From Skeletonema tropicum (lineage: Eukaryota; Bacillariophyta; Thalassiosirophyceae; Thalassiosirales; Thalassiosiraceae), in contig CM074139.1 of assembly GCA_037178625.1 (NCBI GenBank), positions 2,232,001-2,296,000 of the forward strand: a stretch of 64,000 nucleotides of DNA, given 5' to 3'. Under the pieces are notes generated by a model. It had not been told where the DNA came from. It did no database searches and saw only the letters and a list, made by a program, of their open reading frames with translations. Of this stretch, positions 9,285-19,390 are shown one piece after another. The position numbers were made by a program, and so were the translations under genes. Position 1 is the stretch's first letter; each line of letters begins with the position of its first letter.

Positions 9285-11060
9285 TTATGGTACAAGCACG
9301 GGTACATTATTGGCTGAAATAATTGGTTGAGAGAGTCGCATAATTAAGCTCATCAGGAAGTCTTCGTGAATAGCAAAGAAGATGATCGCTAAGCTCGGAG
9401 CTGGGCAGATGCCCATTGCGACACCTTTCTTTTGTACTGCAAAGATGTCACCACATTTGAAAATGATAGTGATAGACCTGAGCACAATACTCGGATAGAA
9501 CTTCAAGAACGGCCTTGCTGCACATGTTTATACTAAGTCTACATACCAGTCGCATCGGTGGTGAATCCCTGTGCGTTGGGGGGCTGGCGAACTTCATCCA
9601 GGCGTCGTTGAAGGACGTTGGAACCCGGAAAAAGCTACTCTGTGCTTGTGCCATATGCATATGTCTCAGACATGCATCGACATGCTTTCCAAGGGCCTTA
9701 GCAATGGAGCCGCATGTAAAGCATACGGGTCTTGTTTTGATTTTGATAGGATTCGTGTTAAGTTTGTAGTTGTAGAGAAGGTAGAAATACACATTATTCG
9801 GTGACGCAATACTCGCCTTGTGCGTCATTTCCTTGATGTATGTTGCTTCTTTATCCAGTAGAGCCCCTGCGTGTGGTCGTCTAACCCCTTCATTGCGTTC
9901 AGAGAAACTCATTGGTTGGAATTTCTCCACCCAGTGATTGATGTCCCTGACAATTTGAGCAGTCATAGAGCAACTTCCTCGCGTGTAGTGATATCGTAGT
10001 TGGTATCATCCTCCAGGTGCTGAAGAGCATCAGCAATGTACCGATGGATTTTGACGGCCACCGGTCCAAGCCCTTTGTCAGCCATGGCAATTATAATGGG
10101 TGGGTTGGCTTGGAGACTTCTAAGGAGTTTGAGTTGAAAGGGGCGTAAATTTGGGCGTGCCTCTCTCTTGGAAAAGAGCTTTTCAATCTCATCGAAGAAA
10201 CACATAATCCTATGTAATCTCGTCTGGGATTTCAGATTCCTTTGGTGTCCATTCCGACGGAAGTTTCACTTTTTGTTTCTTGTGCGGGGTTGCCTTATCT
10301 TCGCTTTCCTCATCACTGTCTTCCCCCCAGAATGTAGCACGGTACAGATCACGTCTAAAACGGAATAGATTTTCTTCATATCCTTGGCTTTTGGTCAAGG
10401 CCAAGCAAGACTTTGGTTCCAGACGGAACCTTGCCATTTGTGATTGTGAGATCATAGAAACCAAGTTTGGTAACATTCGAGAGATAAAGTCCAGTAGGGG
10501 TATTCCCCAAAAGATATTGACATCATTTCCAAGAGAAGATACGTTGGGATTAATAGTGCAGTTATACTTCAGAAGTATTCTCGCCTCTATCTCTCTCATC
10601 GCGTCCTCCAATGTATTTACTTGCCTCCGTTCTTCATCTTCAATTGTTTCCGGAGTTTCTTCCGTTCCGCTGCAGTATCGCTTTCTTTCTGCTTTCCATT
10701 CTTCTTTTTCTGGCCTCGTTATCCTTTTCCTTTTCCGTTCCCGTTCTTGTCCGTTTTCTGATTATTCTTTTGAGTCACAGAGGGAGCAGTCTCTGCGTGG
10801 CTGTTAGAGTTTTTTGGCTTCTTGGATCGCTGTTGTTCTGTCTCAGTACCAGCGTCAACATTGTCTTCAGTATTGCCAAGCGCACGTTCTTGTTCCAGTT
10901 GTTCTTTCTCTCTTTTCTTTGCTGCTTTTCGTTGCCTATTCCTCCGCTGACTTTTCAGCAGTAAAGCTTCCGTGCGGCCCGCTATGATCCTATTCATCTG
11001 CTTCAATGCCTTGACATCTTCTTTCAACGGTTCAATTTGCTTCTGGATTACTCCATTCAA
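9285..11060 (-). pseudogene. Decayed reverse transcriptase of a retroelement
   Basis: Several minus-strand frames overlap and together read as one broken protein. A Lys/Glu/Gln-rich, coiled-coil-like N-terminus lies at about 11060-10719. A middle region lies at about 10611-10210. Next comes IIIAMADKGLGPVAV...YIADALQHLEDDTNY (about 10205-9963), which resembles the 'ADKxxGxVxxxxxxY' finger motif of Penelope-like and related reverse transcriptases. The end is QKKGVAMGICPAPSLAIIFFA (about 9430-9370), the RT motif with GxxMG and xxP. The frame changes at least three times, and the YxDD motif expected next is missing because the element stops near 9285. It is therefore truncated and dead. RT identity is good; assignment to the Penelope-like class is tentative. 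Confidence 0.7.
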
Positions 11061-11759
11061 GACGGGAGGGGCAACCCTCTTGTCATTATGAGCCAGTTCA
11101 AGGGCCTCATCAGTTTTCTCAATGTAGGAGGATTCAAGAAAAGACCAACTAGAGCAGCATTATCCTTCTCAGCCTTGCGGACTAGATCATAAGCCAGTAT
11201 ATCGTCTCAATGCCACCAAGCAACTTCAGACCATCCTCTGCCCTTCTGATGTTATTACTTCCCCTCCCGGCACCACGTGATTTTGTCGATTTAAAACATA
11301 AATAATCACATCGTGTCGTTCGTAAAAGATAGACGAGCCATATCGGCGGCCCTGGTCAATAATCACGCCACGCGCTCGAAAAAAATTGTTGCATTGTCGA
11401 TATGATTGGTGTGTAGCAGTGTAGGCGATCACAATTCCACGAAGATGCTGTGGCGGTAGTGAGAGTTCGTTATTTCAAAATAACGGACACAAGATGTGTC
11501 AAGGTGCCTAATAAGAAGATTAACGCACGAGGCCGTATTCTTTGGCCATCATTAGTAGATATCGACTCAATACGGTTGTTGGCGGCGCTTTGGGGTGGTG
11601 TAACCATCGTGGCGGAGGTAGCATAGGGGGGGGGGAGGCCGTCATGATCATTATTTTCGAAAAATGGTGCCAGTAGGTAGGTAAGTAACGTGTTGAGCAC
11701 CAATACGATACATATGTATTATACAACCTACATAGGATCTGCAGACACCTGTCTGTCTG
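11061..11759. other. Spacer before the LTR element
   Basis: No convincing gene. The minus-strand ORFs at 11226-11432 and 11470-11703 are short and resemble nothing I recognise. A G-run lies at about 11627-11635. The region ends in the target site GTCTG. Confidence 0.4.
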
Positions 11760-11880
11760 TGTTAGATTACACGTACGTAGATACAAGTAGAGTACGGAAA
11801 TACTCTAATCATTATCTTTTATCTCCTATCTAATCTATCAATAGCATCGATTGGAAGTAGGGAGATCGAGGATACTAACA
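11760..11880 (+). repeat. 5' LTR
   Basis: 121 bp, TG...CA ends, identical to the copy at 13142-13262. Flanked on the left by target copy GTCTG. Confidence 0.93.
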
Positions 11881-11892
11881 GGTTATAGAGCC
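11881..11892 (+). promoter_or_regulatory. Primer-binding-site-like sequence
   Basis: GGTTATAGAGCC sits immediately after the 5' LTR. It resembles the GGTATCAGAGC-type sites complementary to initiator tRNA-Met in many copia-like elements. Confidence 0.6.
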
Positions 11893-11908
11893 TATACAAT
11901 CACCAACA

Positions 11909-13078
11909 ATGAAGTTCATTTATGCCATAATTCCATTTGTGAATTTGGCAACCAACGAATTTGTTGGCGGCGCAACTCATGCGCTATTAAACAAAATTGT
12001 CATTGCCACACCTCCACAAGGTACATGTCATGACAATATTATTAACGGAGCAACAACACTACGTGTAGATTCACCAACATTTATCAGTGACACACCTCCT
12101 ACAAAGCAAACAACATCAATTAGGTACTTACCAGTCGAGGACGCCGACGATGTGTACGCAGCCCATGATAACATGCTACACAACTTGGATACTCTTATTA
12201 ACACCTTTGACGACTCTGAGCAATCTACTCAGTATGAACCATTTAATTATGAAGACAGTGACGAGTATGAGGAATTACTAGAAACTCTTCCACAACTCCA
12301 ACACGACCTGGAAACAGCGGGGAAGATTTTTTTAGCAGCAACTCAGCACAATCACATTGCATTTGAGGTTGAGGACGAATACAATACTGATGAAGCATTT
12401 GAGGTTGAGGACGAATACAATACTGATGAAGAAGAGAGTTTCATGAAGCTTGAACCGAAGGTTGAGGACGAATACAATACTGATGAAGAAGAGAGTTCCA
12501 TGAAGCTTGAACCGAAGGTTGAGGACGAATACAATACTGATGAAGAAGAGAGCTCCATGAAGCTTGAACCGACTGAGGTTACAGCAGCGGATATAGTGCT
12601 GAATGATAGCGCGCAGAGGACTCGTATTGGAACTAACAAAATTGAAATTGAGCAGTGGAATTGTCTTGAAACTAAGACAACTGAAGTTGAGCAGAGGAAA
12701 CGTATTGGAACTCAAACAACCGATGTTAAGCAGCGGAACTGTATTGGAACTAAGACAACCGATGTTGAGCAGAGGAAATGTATTGGACCTAAGATGAACG
12801 ATGTGGATCAGCAGAATATTATTGGAACTAACTCTGGAGTGCAGGCAAAACCGTGGTCGTTTATGATTGACGAAGGTTACCTAGTGGCTGATATTCCCGT
12901 TACCTTAATGCATTCAGGCGATCAAATGGGTCTGTATGGTAGCCAGTGGAATCCTGGGATCGACCGGGGTAACCCAGATGATTCAGTTACAAAAACAACC
13001 CTTGATTACCCCAATGATGTTGGAGACAACTTGGTCACGTCACTCATTGTAAAGTGGACTTCCTTTGTCCTTTATTGA
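11909..13078 (+). CDS. Acidic repeat protein encoded by the LTR element, 389 aa
   Basis: This is the only long ORF between the LTRs. It begins MKFIYAIIPFVNLATNEFVGG. The middle holds three-to-four acidic units of the form EVEDEYNTDEEESxMKLEP (60-bp DNA repeats, about 12363-12570). A run of ~42-45-bp repeats follows, encoding variants of TTDVEQRKCIGTK (about 12640-12830). The C-terminal ~80 residues (from about AKPWSFMIDEGYLVADIP) are non-repetitive. There is no CCHC knuckle, protease DTG, RT or integrase signature, so a Gag identity cannot be shown. It may be a captured or novel structural ORF; function is unknown. Confidence 0.75.
   Translation: MKFIYAIIPFVNLATNEFVGGATHALLNKIVIATPPQGTCHDNIINGATTLRVDSPTFISDTPPTKQTTSIRYLPVEDADDVYAAHDNMLHNLDTLINTFDDSEQSTQYEPFNYEDSDEYEELLETLPQLQHDLETAGKIFLAATQHNHIAFEVEDEYNTDEAFEVEDEYNTDEEESFMKLEPKVEDEYNTDEEESSMKLEPKVEDEYNTDEEESSMKLEPTEVTAADIVLNDSAQRTRIGTNKIEIEQWNCLETKTTEVEQRKRIGTQTTDVKQRNCIGTKTTDVEQRKCIGPKMNDVDQQNIIGTNSGVQAKPWSFMIDEGYLVADIPVTLMHSGDQMGLYGSQWNPGIDRGNPDDSVTKTTLDYPNDVGDNLVTSLIVKWTSFVLY
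12363..12570 (+). repeat. 60-bp coding repeats in the LTR element ORF
   Basis: Three near-perfect 60-bp units plus a shorter one encode the EVEDEYNTDEEESxMKLEP motif. The frame is kept. Confidence 0.85.
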
Positions 13079-13134
13079 AAGGATAGAGATGCTATTTGGT
13101 ACAATCCGATATCGACTACGTGATATCGAATTGT

Positions 13135-13141
13135 GGGGGGG
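13135..13141 (+). promoter_or_regulatory. Polypurine tract
   Basis: GGGGGGG directly abuts the 3' LTR, the expected position for plus-strand priming. Confidence 0.75.
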
Positions 13142-13262
13142 TGTTAGATTACACGTACGTAGATACAAGTAGAGTACGGAAATACTCTAATCATTATCTT
13201 TTATCTCCTATCTAATCTATCAATAGCATCGATTGGAAGTAGGGAGATCGAGGATACTAACA
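13142..13262 (+). repeat. 3' LTR
   Basis: 121 bp, identical to the 5' LTR, followed by target copy GTCTG. Confidence 0.93.
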
Positions 13263-13267
13263 GTCTG

Positions 13268-14629
13268 AGTCTCTTGACTCAGCAAAATCAGAGTCCCTCT
13301 GAAGAGGACTCCCATTTATGACAGATGATCCTATGTAGGGTGTACGTACATTGTACCTATCTGTACCTATCTATCTATGGACCCGTCTCCTTGGCCTGCA
13401 CGCGCTGCCCGCTGCACACCTGGAATGAACGAAAGCGAGATCCATGTTTGTCCAAGGGAAATAAGCTGTTTGTCCTTTATCACTGGTTCTTCCTTTGTTC
13501 CTGCTAATCTTCGCTGGTTCTTCATTCCTTTCTTCGTCCACTTCATCTGGCACACTTGATGTAAAATTATTGCTCATTCGCGAAAATCTTATGGCATAGC
13601 ATCATCAGATATCACTTTTGCCAGTTTCATTCAAATCAAATTATGGCCTCGAGATGCGCATCTACCCTTATCAAATCAGTTGACATACTTAATGCTCTCT
13701 TCCTCGCAAATCGAGGGAGTTTCGACCTGAAAGCCTCAATCATAATAACTTCACTTCAATAAGAGTAAGTATTGCTATTGCTATTGCTATTGCGTTCGGA
13801 TCATGGCTGGAGTAGTAATGAAACTTCAAGCGGAATGCTTGCAGCGAGGAGGGTATGAAGAATAAAAAGGCTGCGTGACAACAGACGTGGCTGAGTCAAT
13901 CCCAATCACCTGACTTGTCCCTTCAAACTTTCATTGAGCAGTTCTTGTTCGTGTTCCAACTTGAAGTTAATAGGAGTACATATGTAGTTTTTGAGCTTCG
14001 AGGTAGACGAGACACGACGGCCGCAATTTTGCGGTGGAGACAGGGCGCTGCGTCTAATACAAGAGGACCGCTGCGTGTAAACAGACGTGACCGTCATTTC
14101 GCCTTGAGAGCCCCTGTACTTAAATTTATATATTTTTCCTAGGTATTAGGTATTGTACGAACAACGACGATTGGCATAATAGGAGCATCTATTGCGGCAA
14201 GAGACGCTACCCCTCCGGCCACGTCTGATATTTTGTTATGGTTTTGTACTCGGTGCGCACGTCGTCATTGATTTTGCACGGTGAAGGATAAGTACGGCAC
14301 ATAAAACATATTCCCCCTTTCCCCTGAACACTATCTGCAAACGAAAGCGAAGAGACGCTTGAACCTTGAAACAGGACAGATACAACTTCAATTGCAGACA
14401 GATGGCGACGATCTCTCAGCAATCAACCTCCCATCAACGCTCGCTATCCCGCGCGTTAGCTCGCTATCCCTCATACTTAACGATGAGTCTCTCGCTCAGC
14501 TCTCTTCTATACGACTACAAAATAACTCTCTACAACACAATTAAACGAAGGTGAAAAGTGGAACAACTAGACTAAAATTTAGTGGGATATGCAATGCCCT
14601 ACAACCGACCTTAAAAGGGCTTTCAATTA
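13268..14629. other. Spacer downstream of HSF-B, homologous to the spacer after HSF-E
   Basis: An ATTGCT microsatellite lies at about 13771-13793. The stretch about 13600-13870 (GGATCATGGCTGGAG and surroundings) matches 27330-27560 after HSF-E with many differences, showing that B and E share duplicated flanks. No gene is supported; the short ORFs here overlap on both strands and look random. Confidence 0.55.
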
Positions 14630-16535
14630 TTATTTTTGGGGGGGCGACTTCTTCCGTTTCCGAAGTCTCTTATCCCGGTTATTATCATCCGCTTCATAAC
14701 TGTCCGAAGACCTTCGATTCCTCGGAGAAAGTGGTTCGTCGGACTTACCTTCGTCGTTGACGTCTTCGTTGCCGTTAATCGGGTCATTACTTTGAGTACG
14801 AGCACTTTCTTCAGGCTGCCCTGCTGCATCGCCTCTCGGAGCGGGCTGCAGAATTGCGGTGATGGGATCTGCTTGAATATTATTATCAACAGCCATTGGA
14901 AGCGGCGCACCTCCTTGATCGAGCTGAGTATTTTTATTATTTGGTACTCGTACAGTCATACCAGTTGGATTTCTCAGATGCATATTAATTTCCCCGGCAC
15001 GTCCGAATCTTTGCCCGCCTGCTTCAGCGATAACATTATTTTGGCCAACAATAACATGTTCGATAGATGCAATGATTCCTTGGTGTAACGCGTCTACCTG
15101 GGACCTACGCTGATTTTCTTCCTCGACGAATCGCTGCAACGTAAGTAGTAATAATAGAATAGGTTCCATGTTGTTGGATTGAGACGAAGCTGATGCGGTG
15201 TTCAGGGGAGGGGATTGTGGCAACATGAGACTCATGAGGGTATTCACTGCGTTGCTTTGAGCAGAAGGGGGGGGGAATTGACCCGCCGCTTGAGCTGGAG
15301 GTGTTGGGCCTCCGGCCAAACTTTGAAGGGCAGAATTGAGCAGATTCACGGTGGAGTTGTTTGGATGTTGCCGTTGCGGGAATGACTGAAGATGATTAAT
15401 TCCAGTGACATTATTCAGCTGGCTTGCATGGTTGGGCACAGGCTGTTGATTTGGCAATGAGTTCTGACTTGCTATTGGCTGATGTTGATTACTACCAATG
15501 ATGTTTTGAAGGATGCTGTTTAGATTCGGGCCAGGCTGTGGACTTGATGTGGAGGGTTGCTGTGTACTACCCTGACGCTGAATGTTTGAGATGAGATCAG
15601 CAATGGCAATCCGATTTGCCTGTTTTGGTAGCTGATCAGGTGCAGGCACAGGCATGATGGGCTGTTGGTTGGGTTGCGCCATCACTTGCTGCTGCTGCTG
15701 TGGAAGCGGAATGGAAGCACCTCCGCCGTTTGCAGCTATATTGATTGTAGGAGAAGCGTTTCTATTGAAAGTCCGTGAGCTGAACTCATAGCGCCCGCTA
15801 CGTTTGCTTGATACCCGAACGAAGCCCCATCGCTGCAGCTTTCTGAGGAAGCTAGGAAAGACTATTGAATTACCAAAATATTTTGGAATGATTTCCTGTT
15901 GAAATACAAAATAGAAGCAGCGATAATCGTGATGGGTGAGTCATGTCGCATACAGAAATTCGTTGGAGCACATCAAAATATCATTGATCGATAATACCAA
16001 CCTCCTCAAATTGTGTATGATCAGTGATGATGAAGCTGTTACCACCAGTAGACCAATGGACGGTGGCATCATCATTCTGGCTTTCTCTGTCGAGCATTAC
16101 TCTGAGCTGTTATTGCGTTACATCAAGGCAAAAGTGAGTGTCAGAGTTCAATCATTTATATGAGGGAAGGACGTATTTCCAACATGTTGATGTTTGTCTT
16201 ACCTTTTTTAGGAATTTCACTCTGTAGCCAGCTTTACGTGGCTTCATCCCACTTGGAGGCATTGTGGGAGCAGCAGCTGTTCCGGCAGTAGTGGCAACGG
16301 GTAGTGTCTCTGAAAGAGATGTCGGGTGTCTTGCCTCCGCTATTGATGTTGCCGCCGTGGCTGATGCCGATGATGGTTCGTTTGTTGTACTCGTCGATAT
16401 GTCGCCCGCTCTCCTACGTGACTGCTTGTTATTTGTTGGCTTGGTTGATCCACTATTATTGCATTCGGAGTTCGGGCTCTCTGCATCTTGAACTTCCTTC
16501 TTACTCTTTCGTGATTTGGATTTTTTGGGTGGCAT
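14630..16535 (-). CDS. HSF: Heat shock factor-like transcription factor, paralogue B
   Basis: Three exons: 16203-16535, 16002-16106 and 14630-15895, about 567 aa; an in-frame ATG three codons upstream (16544) is also possible. The intron positions match the other copies, with donor AAG|GTAAGA and acceptor ACAG. The DNA-binding domain reads ...GYRVKFLKK / LRVMLDRESQ...NSFIITDH / EIIPKYFGNS...SFLRKLQRWGFVRV...RYEFSSRTF. The C-terminal half is Q/N/P-rich with an FVEEENQRRSQVDAL helix, perhaps the remnant of an HSF oligomerisation region. The tail is basic (RLRKRKKSPP). It is closest to copy E, with which it shares the tail and the MTVRVPNN segment. Confidence 0.87.
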
Positions 16536-16589
16536 TATGATCAATCTGCGGTTAGAAAGCCTTCGTTAGCGTGTCGGGATGTTGCAAGG

Positions 16590-16770
16590 AGGAGTGGATC
16601 TCCAAAGAGACTGACGAAAAATGGAGCTGAAATGATCGGTAGTGGCAGTTCAATCGTTTTAGACCATTTTGTATGCGGGGGAGAACACAAATACAGCTAT
16701 CGTATTGTTGCAAACTGCAGCGAGATGGCATGATAGATGGGGAATAAAATTCTGAGTACCTACCCTCTTT
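16590..16770 (+). pseudogene. Trace of the small membrane-protein gene 3' region
   Basis: GGAGTG...ATCTCCAA.GAGACTGACGAAA and the following bases match 8940-9060 (end and downstream flank of the 73-aa gene). The coding part proper is not recognisable here. Confidence 0.45.
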
Positions 16771-16832
16771 CCCTGATCAAAGTGGAAGGCGATGCGACAT
16801 TCCAACTTCAACATGAATAGGTACAAAATCGC

Positions 16833-16842
16833 GTACCTATCT
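16833..16842 (+). repeat. Left target-site duplication of the TIR element
   Basis: GTACCTATCT, repeated exactly at 18717-18726. Confidence 0.85.
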
Positions 16843-18716
16843 CACCCCACCACCGGGGACTGGGCCGCACAAGAGAGAAGAGAGAAGCTAGGAGTGCGCC
16901 TAGCCCCCGCCTCACAGATGACCAAAAAAGGCGTCCGGACAAAACTCCTCACCGATCTCCGACACCCAACAAGACTCAACAGCACCAGCCCTCCAGCCCG
17001 CCAGGCCAGTGCTACTACTTGTTTCCAGCATACTAAATAAATACAAAGACAACGACAACAAATTACTGAACATCATGAGTTGGAGATACGGGTTCGATTA
17101 TCTTGTGTCAAAGATATCTTTACCACTGCCTGTGCTCTATGGCGATGATAAGCAGAAGTTCGATAGCGCAAAAATAGCGCTGAATAGAGCATTGACAGCT
17201 TCAAATCCATCGGCAAAGAAGCGTTCAGAAAATGAAGAGAAAAATAAACGAAGAAAGAAAGCATCGGCATCGTCCCCGCTTCCGCATGTATTTCAAAGTC
17301 TCCTCCAATCCATGTGTAGATTGGCCGTCGATTCGTACTTCAATTTTAATGTTACGGCGATCAATGGGGCCCCAAATTACTAGAGTTGGTTTCATCTTGA
17401 TCATTTTTGCTAACATCTTTTGTTCTCTTCGTCGAAAAGATGTTTGTCGGCGTGATGAATCCTCAATGTTGCCAAAATATTTGCAATCGAATCTATTGCT
17501 CTCTTGAACTCCGGACGGAAAGAATCATGGTCCTCCACCACAGCGTGCGCCTCATCGACACAGAGAGCGCTAATGGTACCTCGCTTCGCCAAATCATTGA
17601 GTAGACTGCACCACCGACTCCCACTGTTTAATTGACAAGGAGATATGAATAATACTATTGACTTGTGTTGTTTAGTTGGATCAAACATTGTTAGCCTATC
17701 CATCAACACGTTACACGGATCGTCTTTCCACTCGTCCACATGATGCGCCTCCACACCGCATGCCATGCAGGTTGTTTTGATAGCTTGATCACTTCCCAAT
17801 CCAACAAGTGCACTCCCACGCTTAATTGTTGCCATCCCTTTTAATACCAATGATTTCCCCTCTCCTGTTTTACGAATAAGATACAGCATGGAAACACGAC
17901 GAATACACAACTGAAAGATGGCGTCAATTTGGAAGGGGCGTGGACTGTGTACTCCGTGAGCAGAAGCAAGCATTGCGGCGATTTTGTCTGCCGATGATTG
18001 TGGAGTCGGCGCCGGAGCAGAAGTAATGAAGTCCTACTTGGTGTCATCATTTATATAATTGTCGCTGTAGTCGGAGGGGTGGATGCCATTGGTTGCAGCG
18101 TTGTTATTTAGATTGCCAGCAGGATTTGTGTCTGTTGGTAGAGACATTGGCTGCGACTGCGTATGAAGATGCTCGCCACCATCACGTTCGTTGCCATCAC
18201 CCCCAGCCCCAGAAGATAGGGCATTCTTGGCAGCATTAATGTTATCCATGAAGAGATCGAAATCGGAAGGGGACGCGTAGGTTATCAATACGATGATATG
18301 CGTTAATTTTGCGCAATAGATTAATTATTAATACCACTGGGGGGCAGCAATTCAATACTATCGATGCATGCCTTGTGCCGTGTCGAGACGATGATGCACA
18401 AAATGGCACATGTCAAAATCCAGCGGCATGAGCAGAAACAGGTCATTTTGACCCAAACCAAGCCACCACTGTCCCAACAATACCCCTGCCGCCCTAATTC
18501 TGAGAGGATTTTCAATCTTACAGTCTATGCACTATTTGCAGAGAGAAGCCCTACTGGACGAATTTTGGCTAGTAGACTGTCATGGTGAAATGAACAAAAA
18601 TGGCGACCGCGCCAAAAATTGTCCGGACGCTTTTTGAAGTCACCTGTGCGGCGGGGGCTCTGCGAGCTTCTCTGATGGTCTTCTCTCGTCTCGCCCAGCC
18701 CCCGGTGGTAGGGGTG
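16843..18716. mobile_element. Mutator-like TIR transposon carrying a RecQ-like helicase
   Basis: The element is 1874 bp long. Left about 16843-16953 and right about 18606-18716 are imperfect inverted repeats of ~110 bp. Shared blocks include CACCCC(T)ACCACCGGGG, CTGGGC, GAGAGAAG, AGAGAAGCT, CCCCCGCC and GCGTCCGGACAA. Outside the repeats is a 10-bp direct duplication, GTACCTATCT. Long TIRs plus a 9-11-bp duplication is the pattern of Mutator-like elements. Inside is no transposase that I can recognise, only a minus-strand helicase remnant. That is the picture of a gene-carrying non-autonomous (Pack-MULE-like) element, although an unusual autonomous type is not excluded. Confidence 0.8.
17225..18288 (-). 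pseudogene. Broken RecQ-like DEAH helicase
   Basis: From 18288 the frame opens MITYASPSDFDLFMDNIN and meets an in-frame TAG at 18034-18036 (D-D-T-K-stop-D-F). It continues in the same frame through PRPFQIDAIFQ, then motif I RKTGEGKSLVLKG (Walker A) and motif II CVDEAHAVVEDHDSFRPEFK, up to 17410. The protein then shifts frame to MKPTLVIWGPIDRRNIKIEVRI (17390-17330 area), which resembles the segment between the two helicase lobes of RecQ-type enzymes. The second lobe is missing. With a nonsense codon, a frameshift and a truncation it is probably non-functional. The overlapping plus-strand ORF at 17009-17383 is not supported. Confidence 0.75.
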
Positions 18717-18734
18717 GTACCTATCTTATGACTG

Positions 18735-19245
18735 CTACTGGCGGGAAATAATTGTCACTGTCGCGTCGTGACAGCTCACAATTTTCACACACAAATCACT
18801 AACAAAATTGTAATAGTCTAAATATGGCCAAGTTGCCCGACGAAAATTCATAGATCAGTTGAAAGATAGCATCCCAAACAGTATATGTACAATATCTGAT
18901 GCGGAAGAGACTATGATTCGTCGAGATAGAGCACCTACCGACGAATTTGTGACCAATAACTGCTATTTCGAGCTAGAATGACGCATGCCTACGGCAGATC
19001 TGCATGCCTGTACTGCTGCTGCTATGCGAGTATACTGCATATAACGTTGACCAGTGGTTCTATCGAAAGCTAATAGTCTGTACTATCGTATTATGGTCGA
19101 CTATTTGTGTTAGGGGTCGACATGGAGGCACAGAACCTCCATGTAAGGGTGTAGAACTCGTGTTTTTTGTGTTTTGTTATTGTTTTGTGTGGAGTTTCAG
19201 TGACAGTGACAATTTTTTCCAGTGAAAATTTTTTCCCGCCAGTAG
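18735..19245. mobile_element. MITE, family 1 copy (511 bp)
   Basis: The ends are inverted: CTACTGGCGGGAAA on the left and TTTCCCGCCAGTAG on the right, with further similarity inward (AATTGTCACTG / CAGTGACAATT). Flanks share ACTG (18731-18734 and 19246-19249), a possible 4-bp target duplication. It lies 8 bp beyond the end of the helicase element's target copy. A diverged copy in opposite orientation is at 41641-42133. No coding capacity is seen. Confidence 0.7.
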
Positions 19246-19390
19246 ACTGTAATTATGACTCGTCAGCTCCCCTCTCAAATCAAGTCGAGCCGAGCTATCA
19301 TTTAATCACAAAGACACGATGATCAGGATCACTTCAGCACACGCACATTAAAGAAGGGGCATCACTGAAGATATTCCTAGTGCGATTATT

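Larger units (their letters stand above)
11760..13262 (+). mobile_element. Compact LTR retrotransposon, RT-less, recently inserted
   Basis: Two 121-bp direct terminal repeats (11760-11880 and 13142-13262) are identical by eye. They start TGTTAG and end CTAACA. The element is flanked by a perfect 5-bp target duplication, GTCTG (11755-11759 and 13263-13267). A primer-binding-site-like GGTTATAGAGCC follows the 5' LTR directly, and a polypurine tract of seven Gs (13135-13141) directly precedes the 3' LTR. The internal region is only 1261 bp and holds one ORF with no reverse transcriptase, integrase or protease motif. It is therefore non-autonomous and must be mobilised in trans. Identical LTRs imply recent insertion. 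Confidence 0.93.

Noticed and set aside
17009..17383. Plus-strand 124-aa ORF in the helicase element
   Set aside because: It overlaps the minus-strand helicase remnant and shows no motif.
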